From: Berberis thunbergii
Taxonomy: Eukaryota; Streptophyta; Magnoliopsida; Ranunculales; Berberidaceae
Reading direction: 5' to 3'
Length of the DNA stretch: 64,000 nucleotides
Assembly (NCBI GenBank): GCA_003290165.1
Contig: QNQO01000685.1
Location: forward strand, 310,001 to 374,000
Under the pieces are notes generated by a model that was not told where the DNA came from, made no database searches, and worked only from the letters and a program-made list of their open reading frames with translations. This document shows, piece after piece, positions 23,938 to 37,000 of this stretch (its first letter is position 1; each line of letters starts with the position of its first letter). The position numbers and the translations under genes are program-made.

Positions 23938-25169
23938 TGAAGGTTGATGAGATGAACATACCTCACTTGTTTAGATGCCCAATCAGTCTTGACTTGTTCA
24001 CTGATCCAGTCACTCTATGTACAGGCCAGACTTACGATCGATCCAATATCGAAAAATGGCTTTCAGCTGGGAATCTAACATGCCCAGTGACAATGCAGAA
24101 GCTCCATGATACATCACTTGTTCCCAATCACACACTCAAGCATCTTATCCAACAATGGTTAAGCATGGAGAATCGTATCGAACCTCAGCACTTGAGATCG
24201 ATTGATCCTAGCCTTTCTTTGGCTACATTAAAGCGAAACCTTGAGTCCCTAGAGTCCACCTTCACAACAAGGATTGAAGCACTTGGGAAAGTTAGAATTT
24301 TGTCTCAAGAATTGGGATGGAGAAGATCTTGCCTTGTTCAGTTAGGCTTCATTCAAATGCTACTTGGGTTGGTATTCGGAAATCTAGTCCATAAAGAGGC
24401 AAAGTTGTCAAAAGAAGGTCTAGAGCTCGCAGAACAAGCACTAAATTGTGTTCTAAATTTGTTGCCTTATAGTGACTTGAGATCACTAAGTATGCTTGAA
24501 GAATCATCTCATTTCGGGTCATTTCTGGCTTTGTTAAAACATGGAACCACCAAAATCAAGATGAATTTGTGTTCTTTACTTGAGACAATTTCATCATCTT
24601 CTGAAACTAGGGAGCTTTGTTTACTACTTGGACAATGTCAATGCCTCTTACAAGAGCTAGTCAATCTTCTTCACCCAACCAACGAAGCTTCTGAAGCTGG
24701 ATGTAAAGCCTTATCAACTCTGTGTTCATTAGAATCGATTCGAGAAAATGTCATAAGAGAAGGTGGAGTTGATGGCCTATTATTGTACTTATCAAGTGCC
24801 AATAAACACCAAGCATCAATAGCATTAACCACGCTCGAACTTCTTGTACAGCTACATTCTGGGAAACAGGCTCTAGTTGATAACCCAAATGGCATTAACA
24901 TACTTGTCAAGATGGTTTTCAGAGTATCTGATCATGAAGGCAGCGAAAGCGCAGTGAACTCATTATTGAACATTTGTTATGATTCAATGAGTGTAAGAGA
25001 AGTAGCTATATGTGCTGGGGTCTTGACACAGCTTCTGTTACTACTTCAGAGTCAGTGTGGTTGTAGGGTTAAGAACAAGGCCATGCTGTTGCTTAAAATG
25101 CTTAGATCCATGGGTACCAAGAAGGATACAAGCAATTGTGATTTACAATGTGGTTTGGTTGATACCTAA
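23937..25169 (+). CDS. Plant U-box/armadillo-repeat E3 ubiquitin ligase (PUB family)
   Basis: A single exon of 410 aa. An open frame extends nine bases further upstream, but only with GTG; the first real ATG is 23937 and gives MKVDEMNIPHLFRCPI. Residues 8-78 are a U-box (CPISLDLFTDPVTLCTGQTY, EKWL, CPVT, PNHTLKHLIQQWL), the domain that docks a ubiquitin-charged E2. The rest is helical, with ARM-type Leu-rich repeats ending in MVFRVSDHEGSESAVNSLLN and LLLLLQSQCG. This is the architecture of the short U-box-ARM plant ligases (PUB22-29/PUB25-26-like), which ubiquitinate targets in immunity and stress signalling in the cytosol. Substrate and exact orthologue cannot be told from sequence. The intact frame, intronless structure and CT-rich leader argue for an active gene. 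The stop TAA is at 25167-25169. Confidence 0.92.
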   Translation: MKVDEMNIPHLFRCPISLDLFTDPVTLCTGQTYDRSNIEKWLSAGNLTCPVTMQKLHDTSLVPNHTLKHLIQQWLSMENRIEPQHLRSIDPSLSLATLKRNLESLESTFTTRIEALGKVRILSQELGWRRSCLVQLGFIQMLLGLVFGNLVHKEAKLSKEGLELAEQALNCVLNLLPYSDLRSLSMLEESSHFGSFLALLKHGTTKIKMNLCSLLETISSSSETRELCLLLGQCQCLLQELVNLLHPTNEASEAGCKALSTLCSLESIRENVIREGGVDGLLLYLSSANKHQASIALTTLELLVQLHSGKQALVDNPNGINILVKMVFRVSDHEGSESAVNSLLNICYDSMSVREVAICAGVLTQLLLLLQSQCGCRVKNKAMLLLKMLRSMGTKKDTSNCDLQCGLVDT

Positions 25170-26218
25170 ATTAGTTGTACTCCGTAATGTAGTGGAGCTT
25201 CTTTGGTATGTAAAATTGACTATTATTTGATGTTTGTGGAAGAAAACTTCCATTAATGTGCATATATTGTTTATAAGTAACTAATTGGTTGAAATGTTAA
25301 AACATCTCTGCCAAACATCTCTTTCCATAATCAAACAACCCTAATTGGAGAATGGGGTGACCTAATCAACTGAATTGTCCACTCCGGGAAACAACACAAT
25401 AACCACAAACAAGCAAAGTTCGCGATAAGTCTTATCAACTAAACTAAACACCATTAACAAACAAGTGCTTATCATAGTTGATGAGGCATACATCAGAGCA
25501 AGTCAGATTAAGAGGAATGTCATTTATTAAACCCATCATCTAGCATTTTCAATTAGTCTTTTGTTAAAAACTTTGTTGTAAAAGAGAATAGATGGTTAAC
25601 AGATACAGAGCCCTTAATCAACATACTCAAGCCATGTGCATAATGCAATCTCACCACTTATTATGTGCATAATGCCTAATTATGTGCACGCGGATAATCA
25701 TTATTTATTTATTATTATTTTTTTTTTTAAATAAGCACACGCACAGACATCAAAATCTCTAGTTGATCCAGATTTAAAATAGATTTGCGTATCATATTGC
25801 CATGTTATTTAATTTTAATAGAGATTTTGATGTCATTATCTATTTAACTTTATCGATGAATTGTCAACCATTCAGGCAGAAATTAAAATACATATAAAAC
25901 TTTATCAAAATCCAAATTCATCGTATTCGACGTAGATTGCATATGGTTTCTAAGTTTGTTTAGGAACCGAGGTCCAGATCTATAGCAGTCCTATGAGTAA
26001 TTTATGTTTTAGGGCACTTTAGACTATATTGTTTATAAACCTGAAATTTATTTAATTGATCGGAGAGTCGCACCTCTCTATCTCTTCTTTTAGGGATAAT
26101 TTGACTATTGAGTGACACCTCTCTGAATCCCATCATCAGATTCTGTTTGTCTGTTCCAGTTTTAAAGTATTGGAAGATGTTCGAAAATGCTAAGAAATCA
26201 TGTTTTTGTAATCAGAGT
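25170..26218. other. 3' flank of U-box gene and intergenic sequence
   Basis: An AT-rich 3' UTR candidate (to about 25300) is followed by sequence with no recognisable gene or bounded repeat. Short duplicated words (TTATGTGCATAATGCC near 25640-25690) are the only local structure. Confidence 0.45.
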
Positions 26219-27310
26219 GATGTAGTGTGATCTTGAAAGAATGATGAAATGCTCAAAGTGTTTGTGTATCTCGAGATTGTAAAAAATCTCCTCTGATAAT
26301 ACTACATCATTTTGATTGCAAAACCTGATTCCCTGTACTTACTCCATTGCATTTTTGCTTTATTAATGTGTTTAAAGTTGTCCATGCATGGTGAATCCCC
26401 TCGATTTTGACATTAAAAAGATGGTACGTAAAAATGCAGTTTCACACCGGTAATCGTCATAAAATATGCATAAATAACCATTCTCAAAGGTGATTAGACA
26501 TGACCACTTTAATCACCTGTTAATTCATTTCTAAACTCAAAGTGTAATAATTATATGTGGGGAATTCTAATTGGCGAGTAAACGGGCAAGGGGGAACCCT
26601 CCATCCCCCTCGAGAAGTGTGCTCCCAATTAGACAAGCCCATTATATGTACATATTTCAAATATTCCACCTCTACAATCCTTAAATCCATACTTCAACTC
26701 TTTACGACCAAACATACCCTTACAAAGTTATCAATACACTTTCAAATGTCTTGATGCACTTAACAAGTTCTATGCAAGATGTCAAGGCACTTACCCTTAT
26801 TGTCCATGTTAATTAGGGTATTGTGGTGATCTTCAAAGAATGATAAAATTTTCAAAGTGTTTGCTTATCTCGAAATTGTAAAAAACCTCATATGATACAT
26901 CATCCTGGTTGCAGAACCTAGTTCCAAGATGTTAGGTTGATTGCATTTTTGCTGAATTAATGTGTTTAAAGTTGTCGATACATGGTGAATCCCCTCCAAT
27001 TTGACATTAAAAAGATCTTAGGTAAAAATGCAGTTTCACACTAGTAATCGTCATAAAATATGCATAAATCGCCATTGTCAATGGTGAATAGACAGGATCA
27101 CTTTAATCACCCGTTAATTCATTTCTAAACTCTGCGTAATAATAATGTGAACATATTTCATAGTCCACCTTTACAATCCTTGATTCCATGACTTCAACTC
27201 TATACGTCCAAACATACCCTCACAAAGTTATCAATACACTTCCGAATGTCTTGATGCACTTAATAAGTTCTAGGCAAGATGTCAATGTGCTTGCTCTTAT
27301 TCCCCATGTT
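26219..27310. repeat. Tandem duplication of about 0.5-0.6 kb (two diverged copies)
   Basis: Copy 1 (about 26219-26815) and copy 2 (about 26820-27310) align along their length. They share GTGATCTT-AAAGAATGAT, TTAATGTGTTTAAAGTTGTC, AAAATGCAGTTTCACAC, AATCGTCATAAAATATGC and CACAAAGTTATCAATACAC in the same order. Scattered substitutions show the duplication is not recent. The length difference is mainly an 83-bp insertion in copy 1. No protein signal is seen. Confidence 0.85.
26558..26640. mobile_element. 83-bp insertion with perfect 8-bp TSD (mini hAT-like element)
   Basis: The insert is flanked by ATTATATG at 26550-26557 and 26641-26648. Its ends carry related inverted words (CTAATTGG near the left end; the right end read backwards gives GGGCTTGTCTAATTGGG). 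The tandem sister copy at about 27145-27165 lacks it and serves as a natural empty site. An 8-bp duplication points to hAT-type transposition; at 83 bp it is very small even for a MITE. Confidence 0.7.
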
Positions 27311-28046
27311 CCCTAGCATTCTAAATCTAGTTTTTCATGGACTTGTAACTTACAATACCAATAAATTGTGGCCTGTCAGTAAAAAAAAACAATGAATCTA
27401 AAGATGAAGAAGCATTGCTATTGAGTCAAGTTTGTCTAGGAAGTGCTTTCAGGCGTGCGCCAAGAGTTTTGAACTTACCTTGTGAGGGAAGACTTCACAC
27501 CTTACCGTGTTAATGGACAAAGGAGAACGCGGCAAAGGTCCACTACATCATAAGTCGTACGAACGATGAAAGAGACACAGTTCAGGTAAATGAACTAGTG
27601 TAGTTCATCTTTCTTGAACCTAGTTATCCAGTTTAAGGTTTGCCTGGAAGAAGATCGTGTATTCTTCAACTTCCAAGAAACTGTCATGAGTTTCAAACCA
27701 ATGAACTGCACATAACTGAGTTTTAACATCCAATCTTTCACACAGAAGTCAAAGAGATTTGGGTGCTTGAATGGATAATTGACGAGGATAATGATGAAAA
27801 GAAATAAAAATTTTAACAAATGTGGGAAAGTACAGAACATATAAGGCGATAACAAATGAATCAGTCTGATGACAGGACATCTGGAGAAAAAAAGTGAAGA
27901 GATAGTAACTGTCACAATATTGAAACTTAATTTACAATATTTTCAAGCAGTCGTATGACATGTAAATGAGTTGTTGGATTGGAGTAGGAAATAGATACCA
28001 ACCCAATCAGAACCTGTGTATTAGGAAACTGCATTACAAATCCCAG

Positions 28047-31000
28047 TTAGCAACAACCACTGCTGGCTGCATCAGCTTCTGGAGGTTTTTCTTTAAAGAT
28101 GTTCTTCTTCAATCCCTTTGATCCTTCAGCCAACAGACTAGGGGTATCTAAAATCTGCATTCATCATCCCCAACAACAATATTAATCACATTTTACCAAA
28201 CAAGCACATCTGTATGTAACAATGAGATGTATGCACCAATTCTTAGAACTCGAGTTAGACATACCTTTAAGACAAGTTCCTCAAAACATTGCTCCACATT
28301 GACACGAGTTTTTGCACTACATTCAAGAAACAGGCATCCATATTCCCTGGCAAAATCAATCCCCTCTTTTTTCGTAACTACCCTTTCACTATCCTGGAAA
28401 AATAAATTTAATGAAATTTTCATCGTTCTTAAAATGGAGTACCTTTGTGATAACATCAAGATTTATTCTCCAATTCACGAAAAAGAAACTCTGAAGCCAT
28501 AGTACAGTCACAGAGCACTCACTTCCATCACTAGGTAAGATTAGCCCATGCATTCAACTATGAGAATGCATGTAACTAGGAGTAGGCATTTTGATAAAGA
28601 TTCAGAAGAGTACCTTGTCAACTTTGTTTCCAACAAGCATTTTGATGCAATCCTGATTGGTTGAGTAAAGGTCAATTTCCTTTGCCCATACATCAGAAAG
28701 ATTTGTAAATGTTTCGCGTCGTGTTACGTCATAAACTGTATCAAATCCAAACACCAACTAGAGTTTTAAAAACTGTAAGATCAGAAGGTGCTGTGAAGCA
28801 TAGAATAGTTACAAGAAAGATAACCCACATTATGAGTTTCAGAATCAAGCAATACAGGTATTTTTAGGATAAACAAAAAAAGTCTAGGTAAGTGTTCAAA
28901 GTTACATTCTTAATTCAATGATTTAAAACTAATGAACACAAAATAACGAGACACTATGAATAATTTGCACTCTTCTAACGCCTGTGGAAGCATATCACCA
29001 CCATCCACAAACAAAATTGAAGTGAAACAACTGAAGGAAAGGTCCACCATTTAATTATGCCCACTTTCCATGTAACAAGCAACTATTCCAGAAGACTTAA
29101 AGGAGAAAAAGTCAAATCAGCAGGATGATAGAGGAAATGGAATTTACCTGCTTGAAAGTGTAATAAAGTCACATCACCAACATCTAGTAATTCTAAGTAA
29201 TGTTGGAAAGGACCCACTGCGTAACTGAGGCTTGTTTCTAAATGGAAGTCAAATTAAGGTTTTGAGGCAAACATTTATGACAAATACAGTGACATGCAAA
29301 ATATCGTTGGATGACATATAATCCAACGGCTTAAATTTACAATGAGTTGTCACCTAATAACTAACTAATGGTGTAGCCAAGCTAGGCTAGATATAATTTT
29401 AAAAAAAAAACCCCAATTGTTTTTAAAAAAAAAAACATTTTTAAAAAATTGAAAACATTTTTTTGAAATATTATTAAAACCCAATAATACCCCCTTCACC
29501 TCCAAAAATGCCAGACTTATAACAATATAAACCATCTCACTTTCTAATCAGGAAGATAATGAAATAAGGTAAAATACATAAATCAGTTTTCTAATCTGTT
29601 TTCAAACCAGTTAATAGGGTTAAAAAAATACCCCACTGGATATTTAGTTTCTTAGTTTGTAATTTTAAGGTTCATTCAAAATATCCTTCAACTTTTTGAA
29701 AAGCTTATCATCCTTATCATGGATTACTACAGGAATTTTGTTTGGATCTCACATGTCACAACAAATCTTCTAAAATAATCCCCAAAAAAAAAATAAAAAA
29801 ATACAAACAACACGACATTCTAGTGATCAATAATGAAAAGCCCTTGAGAATAGAAATCATAAGTTTATTTTTTTTAAATGTTTTCTTTTGTTTGAATGGT
29901 GGTTCCAGGAGGAAGATGATGGAGCATCCGAGCATGGGAAGAAGACGATGGAAGGTGGGTTTCAAAAAATTGTAAAATCAGGAAACTAACAGGTTTTTGC
30001 TTTTTGAAAGAGAGGAATCTTATATTCGATTACCACTAAAGGAAAGAGAGTGAAAACTCATTCATATGTGATTATCACTATCTAACAAACTCCTTATAAG
30101 TTGGGATGTTTAAATTCTATCTGGCTCGGCTCGACTCCACCATTAGTTAATTATTAAGTGACAACTCATCATAAATCTAAACCGTTGGATTATATGTTAT
30201 CCGATGATATATATTGCATTCAATATTTTGTCATAAATGTTTGTCCCCGGATCCGACCCTTTGATAAAAATGATAAACTACTCGTAACTTTAAATCACTG
30301 TGTCCTGTGTGAGACTGATCAAGAGAGCATTGATCACATGTTCTTACACTAGAAGCATATGCCTTCTTGAGCTCGTGCAAGCAAAACACCTACCTCAATT
30401 CAGCAGTGGGCAGAAGCTTGGACTGCTCCAAATTGGGAGGGCTTGACTTAACTCTGATTTGAAAATGGGTCTGGACTAGATTACTCCATGCCCTAAAATG
30501 GGTGGTGTGGAAAGAAAGGAACAACAAGATACTTAAAGGAGTAACTAAGATCTGTGGATAGAGATTAAGGTCACTTTGTGGGTATGGGAACATACTTGAG
30601 GTATATTTTAAGGACACTCACTTCTCCTGTATGTTTGATTAGATTGAGGTGAGATATTGAGATATATACATATATATATACAAACACTTAGTATTCAAGC
30701 TGTATACTTTTCTGATGCAATGAAATACATTTTGTTTTATTGAAAAAAAAAAATGTTACAATATAACCCAACAAAGTTAAACACAGTGGCGAAGCGTATG
30801 AAAGGAGCAAAGGCATAAGCCTCTAAGCATGAGATGTAAGCTTTTGACGCATTGCGCCTGAGCTCACTTCAGCCTCACTTGTTTTTTAAAACAGTGAGTG
30901 ACATATAAGCCTCAGATAATTATTGAAACAAAGTTTTGAAATGATCAGAAATGGTAACAAAATGAATAAAACATGATATGCACAAAAATAAGCATAGCTA

Positions 31001-34000
31001 GCAGTTCTTTGTTAGGACTTAGGATCTCTCCTTCCATTACAGCGTACACTGAGCATCATGATAGGGAACAGTTGTGCATCATGAACATAACTATAATCCT
31101 ATTATTTAATCATCAATTACTACACCAACAAGGGAACATTATGGACAGAAAAAATACACCAAAAAACATGTACGTGGCAAAATTTTGATTCTAAGGAGGA
31201 ACGTGTCAAATCTATGTCCTGTGTTTTTTTCAAGTTGACTCCATCCCAGTCAAAATGTTCTCAACATATAAATGCTCGCATATGAACCAACTTGTTTGAA
31301 ATTTTGCAAATGAGAATATCATAACCTGGATTTAACTGAAAGTTTTGCAAAAGCAAAGCTGTTTAGCATGATCATTCTATTTCCATACATATGACATAAT
31401 AGAATTGTGAAATGGCAGACACAGGAAGTACCCTTGTTCTTGCATACCTATTTTTATGTTATCCACATAATTATGTTGTCAACGCCAAAATATTAAACAT
31501 GCTTGTGGGCTTTGAAAACACAATGTTCTAAATATTACAAGTATAGATAACACAGAAACCAGATGGAATAACAAGAGCATACCCATGATGACACCTTGTG
31601 CTCCTCTATAATATGAACTCGTCAATGTTCTAAATCTTTCCTGTCCAGCTGCATGAAAGGAAAAAATAAAATAAAATACTGTTAGTAAATTGCATCTAAC
31701 AAAAGACTTCTCATCTTAATTTGAGGTGATAAAAACTTGTCAAGAATACACCAGTAAGTTCAACTTAAAGAATTAAAGACTTATGCTAATAACTCTTATT
31801 CTAAAATGGAGGTGTAATGCTCATGTCCCATCACTATGTTCATAAAGTATAGACTCGTGGCATGGATTCTAAGAAGCCTCAAATGGAGGTAAAAAAAAAG
31901 ACAAAGCAATAAGATGGAGGAGTAGTCATGAGACTAAATTCAATGAGTATTCACAACATTCATTACCTGTATCCCATATTGCAAGTTTCAACTTTTTGCC
32001 CCCAAGGGTGACTACTTTTACCTTGAAGTCCACACCTAGAGCAAAAGAATCAAGATCAAATTAGAACAGCAAACAAAACAGTTTTAATTGCATAATTCAA
32101 CCCAAGAAAACATAAAGAAGGATACGTGTAAGTTTCATCCATAATCTCCTATGATAATGTTGTCCCAATTGTAGAGAATCTATGGAATAGTCTTGTTGTT
32201 ACTCAAGGTGAGGGGCAGCCAAGGCTCCTAAAACACCCCTAGGTAAATTTTAAAAAGTCAACAAGGGAAAAAAAGTGACTACTGATGTCTCACGCCCCGC
32301 CTCTAAAGCATAGATTGGGATATGTTCTTTCCAAGTAAGATCATACAATGAATGAAAGAAACATCTAGGTAATAATGTGAACATCTAGGTAATATGCTCT
32401 TCTTTCTCTCCTCTCCTCCCTCGGCAATGGAAACCAACGACAACACCAACACAACAATAGCAACAAAGTTCGTTGTTTACTTTCCCTTGCCATACAGCCC
32501 ACACGCCTCCTTTCATCTCTCTACTCTGCTTCCTTCTACAAAAAGTAGTAGCGATAGCTGCCGCCTCGCCTTGCCTCCCTTTGCCGCTTCCCGCCAACCC
32601 CCCTCACAGCCCCCACCAACGTCCTTTCCTCGTCTTCTCCTCTTTCTCATCTGTGTTTCCTTCTACAAAGAGCAACAACAGCAGCAGTGGCTGCCTCCTC
32701 TCCTCACCTCATGACTCCTCCTCCAGACACTTTTTCCTCCTACTACGGTTCATAGCTTCTCCTCCTGACTTCTTCCTCTTCTTCTTCTCTCTTGTCTCTA
32801 TTTTTTACGAGATCGAAAAGGGGGCAGCGGTAGCAAAGTAAAAAAGTGGTGGTGTTATAAAGAAAGGTGGGGGTGTCAAAAAGTGACTACCTAATTTGAA
32901 TAAGTTGTGGCACTGTTTAGGGTTAGGGAATTTCTACTAAAGGGCAATTATTCACATTATTACATGTCTGCATTGGGGATTGAAACATTTTTCTTTACCT
33001 TGTTTTTATTAGAAAAACAAAGGGAATTCCATTAAAGAAAGAAACTAACTTGAGCAATTTTGAAATGTCCAAACAAATACTAAGAAACTAATAGTAGTTT
33101 TGATAAATGGAAAATCTCAACACTAGAATATATTGTGGGAAATGAAAGAGTTTTGGAAGTTCCAATGGCAACAACTTTTTTTTTGTTTTGACAAAGCTTA
33201 AAATTCTATTGATTCTATTCAGTAGTTACAATGGTTAAGACCATGGCCTATAAAACTCATTGAGACAACCAAGGACACATCAGACCTGCTGAATAGGACA
33301 CTAAAACAGTTGGACTTCAGAACACAAGAAAGATTAACAACACCCCTCAGCAGTCATGGATACACAGACCGCCAGAGCCCATCCCTATATACAAATACCA
33401 ATAATCCCACTCACAAACTAACAACACCTCAAGTAATCTTCTTCTGAATCAAATTGAGTCCACATAAAGGACTCTCATCCGACACAACTCCTCTGCTTCT
33501 TCGGATTCGAAAATGCCCCTATTAGCTGCTCGCACAATAAGGCTGAGAGTAGAGTTAGTCCAACAAAACTTTGATACCATCAGAGACTGCTAGACCCCTA
33601 AACCTTGTTCATGAACCATCAGTTCCTTGTTTCCTCTTCACCCACCTTCAAATAATCCCACAGGGTTTACCTTAGTCAATCGACTTCAGATAGCTTCACA
33701 TCAAGTCGACGTCATCGAACCTAATAACATTGTTTGCTCAGAGTTGGCTTTCAGCACCCAACCCAAAGATTAGGGTCTGTTTGGCTCCTTTGGCCTTGTA
33801 AGCAAAGCTCCTACTGTTATCAGGCTTAGTTTCAATCGAACCAAAAACAAAGGCCTTCGCTACACCCCGATGAGATGGACTACAATCCAATTAGGATCCT
33901 AATCTAAAGTTAGGACCAAGACTAGGCTTGCCACATCCTTTTCAACAGACCCATTTTGGGCAAACAAAATCATTATGATTTCCATCAAACTTGGTGTTGT

Positions 34001-37000
34001 CATCACTCACCCCCATTATCAGTAACCCCCTCTCTCTCTCTCTCTCTTTTCTACTACTCCACTGATCTAGCCAAATCACCAATTCTAGATAGGACCATCT
34101 GGTATAGGCCGCCCACTTCAAAAATAACTTCTCCTTTAATAACCTCCACTAGGAAGATGAAAGCTCCTCCATAGAATAGCTTATTGCGTCTCCTCAATCA
34201 AGTTCTAAGCGTTCACCAAAAAACCTCATAAAAATAAGGGTACAATAGCAACCAATAGGAAAGACTACAAAGGATGGGAACCAAGAGATTGTTAAGATGA
34301 GTACCTTAAAGATCCCCCCCCCCCCCCCCCAACACATCCAGAATTGTTTGCTAACCTAAGTCTATATCGTCTTGGGCGAGCGCCCGAGACTCTATAGCGC
34401 CTTGCCTTGCAAAGGTGAGGTGGTTTTAAGTGTGGTCGTGGGCTAGGCAACTGAGAATATATATATTGAAGTCAATAACTTTTTTTTAAAGTTGAGAAAA
34501 GTCTAAATTTTTTAACCTTAAACACCACCCTCTCAGACCTCTCTTTCTATCAACAGCAACATGCAGCCGTAAGAATTATTGAAAAAAAGTTGCCTACGCC
34601 CGGCAACATAGATAAAAGTTTGAGATTAAAAATTGAAATAATAAAAAAAAATGTTTGCTGAAAGAGGTTGATCATTTTTCAACCCCCTTTACAACCAAAC
34701 TTGGAAATTGGGAAATGATACGGAGACTCAAAAAGTATTTTCTTAGACACTTTTATAAAGTTTGTCCCATGTGAGACTAAATTGCAAACTTCGTCCAACA
34801 AAAAAAAATCAATCTAACATATTGGGGAATAGCTTCCCTAGATCAAAAATAAAGAAAAGAAAAAAAAATTGGGGAAGTATGTCCCATGAATGTGAACTCT
34901 TTTCTTTTAATTAGATATAGCACATGAACGAAGTTAGTAACTCCATCTCAATAATTGTTTAGCAATCCGTTTAGCAGTTCCCAGGGAATTCCGATCAAAC
35001 CGGTATTTGGAAATTCATTTTGCCATTTGAGGGTGTTTACCTCCACCTTTATGTGCTCCCTATCATGTGTAAATCATAGGGTATCCATCGAAACAAAACC
35101 AATAGCATATTTCAAATTTAGCTGTATGACCTCTTGTTCACCACCAATGGTCATCTCACCGGCCGAGAACTTCCATTAACTTCTGCACAAACTTCCTCCA
35201 CCCCGATCATTCAAAGCCACGAGTTACACTGGTAACCAACTCCATTACCCACCATGATGTGGACGAAGACACCATCCAATCTTTGGTACTCATTAATCAT
35301 CATCCATCTTGCCCCATCCCTCCACTTGTTGTGCAGCGTCCTTACCCTCAATAACTACACACGCTAGCTCCATAGAAAATTGTTGCACCAAGATCACTAC
35401 CGAGACCGAGAGCCTAGCATTACACTCACATTAGTGATCATGGAGTCACAAGAGCCTTTCTCCAATCACAGAAAGCTCTTGTTATCAAAAACAATTTCCA
35501 CAGATCCTTCTTCTTGAGAAAAGAAAGGAAAAAATGCCAGATCTCCTCTTTGAGTAGAACAACACACCACCTAGTCACCTACATCCTTAACTAGGATACA
35601 AGCACACAACTCACCGACATTAGATACAACCTGCAATCCTACTTCTCATCTAATCTCATAATTATAACTTCCAAAACCTGCACCAAATAAAAACTCCCAC
35701 CAACTTTCCCGATAAAATCACTGCAACAATCCCTCGTTCGCTTACTCTGTCTCTATAAAGGTCTTCAATTTTCCAATGATTTGAGGTATAAGTTTATTGG
35801 CGATCATCTTCAGAGCCAATAACTTTAAACAACGTGAAAATTGGATGGATCTCATTGATGAGCTTAGAGAAGTTAAATCACTCAATATTGAATTTGTTTT
35901 TTTCTCAGACTCTCAAACAAGCAAACAACCATCCAATTCTCACCTTTAAAACTCGTCACAAGGCTTCCACTCGTCTAACCCTTTCTACTCACAGTTACAT
36001 AATTTATATAGACATCTTCATTAGCAAATTCATCTTCTTTGAAAGCCCAACATTTTATCTCCACACCCTCTAATTATGTTGTGTGTGAGCTGATTTTATG
36101 GTTTGCAATTTATCTTGTAAGCGATGCGCTACACCGACGCCCGGTTGTAGTGCTAAATAGGCAACGGTTCTCGCACCATTCTGGACGGGGGCGGGAAAAG
36201 AGGCTAATCCAAGCTAGAATGCTTAGATTAGCCTCTTGAAATGTAGGAACCTTGACGGATAAGTCAATAGAACTAGTGGACGTCCTGCACAGGAGGAAGG
36301 TAAACATAGCTTGTCTACAAGAGACAGTGAAAGTGGGAACAAGGCTAAAGATTTAGGAAAGGGTTCAAACTTTTCTATTATGGAACAGATGGAACTATGA
36401 ATGGGGTGGGAACAGTGGTAGATAAAGTTTTTAAGGATGCGATCTTTGACGTTAAAAGGTTTGGGAATAGAATCATAAATATTAAATTAGCTTTAGAACT
36501 AGAGATACTGCATGTTATTAGTGCATATGCGCCTCAAGTGGGTTTAGACGAGGAGACTAAGAAGGGTTTTTGGAACTCTTTAGAGGAGTTAGTTCATGAA
36601 ATCCCCACTTCCAATAGGGACTTCCTAGGCAGGGATTTGAATGGTCATGTCAGTTAGGATAGAGTTGGGTATGAGAGGGTTCATGGAGATCAAGGCTTTG
36701 GGAATCAAAATACTATGGGGAATTCCATCTTAGATTTTGCTTTAGCTAAGGATTTGGGGATTGTCAATACTTTTTACAAGAAAAAGGGAAAATCACTTGG
36801 ACCTTTGCAAGTGGGCGTAATAAAAGTCAAATTGATTATTTTCTTCTTAGGAGACACGATCTAGGCATGTGTAAAAATTGTAACGTTATACCAGGAGAGT
36901 GTTTGACAAACCAACATAGGCTATTGGTCCTCGATTTTTGTCTTAAAGAGTACGGAACGTATTGCTAAAGGACATGTTAGATCAAGAATTAAGTGGTGTG

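Noticed and set aside
28193..28459. 88-codon minus-strand frame
   Set aside because: It is RABC1 exon 5 with intron read-through at both ends.
32394..32841. Ser/Pro-rich plus-strand frames in RABC1 intron 1
   Set aside because: The pyrimidine-rich interior of a candidate TIR element opens several frames at once; there is no family signature and no splice context.
36397..36657. 86-codon frame as a gene
   Set aside because: It is the endonuclease part of the RTE-type LINE, broken by stops on both sides.
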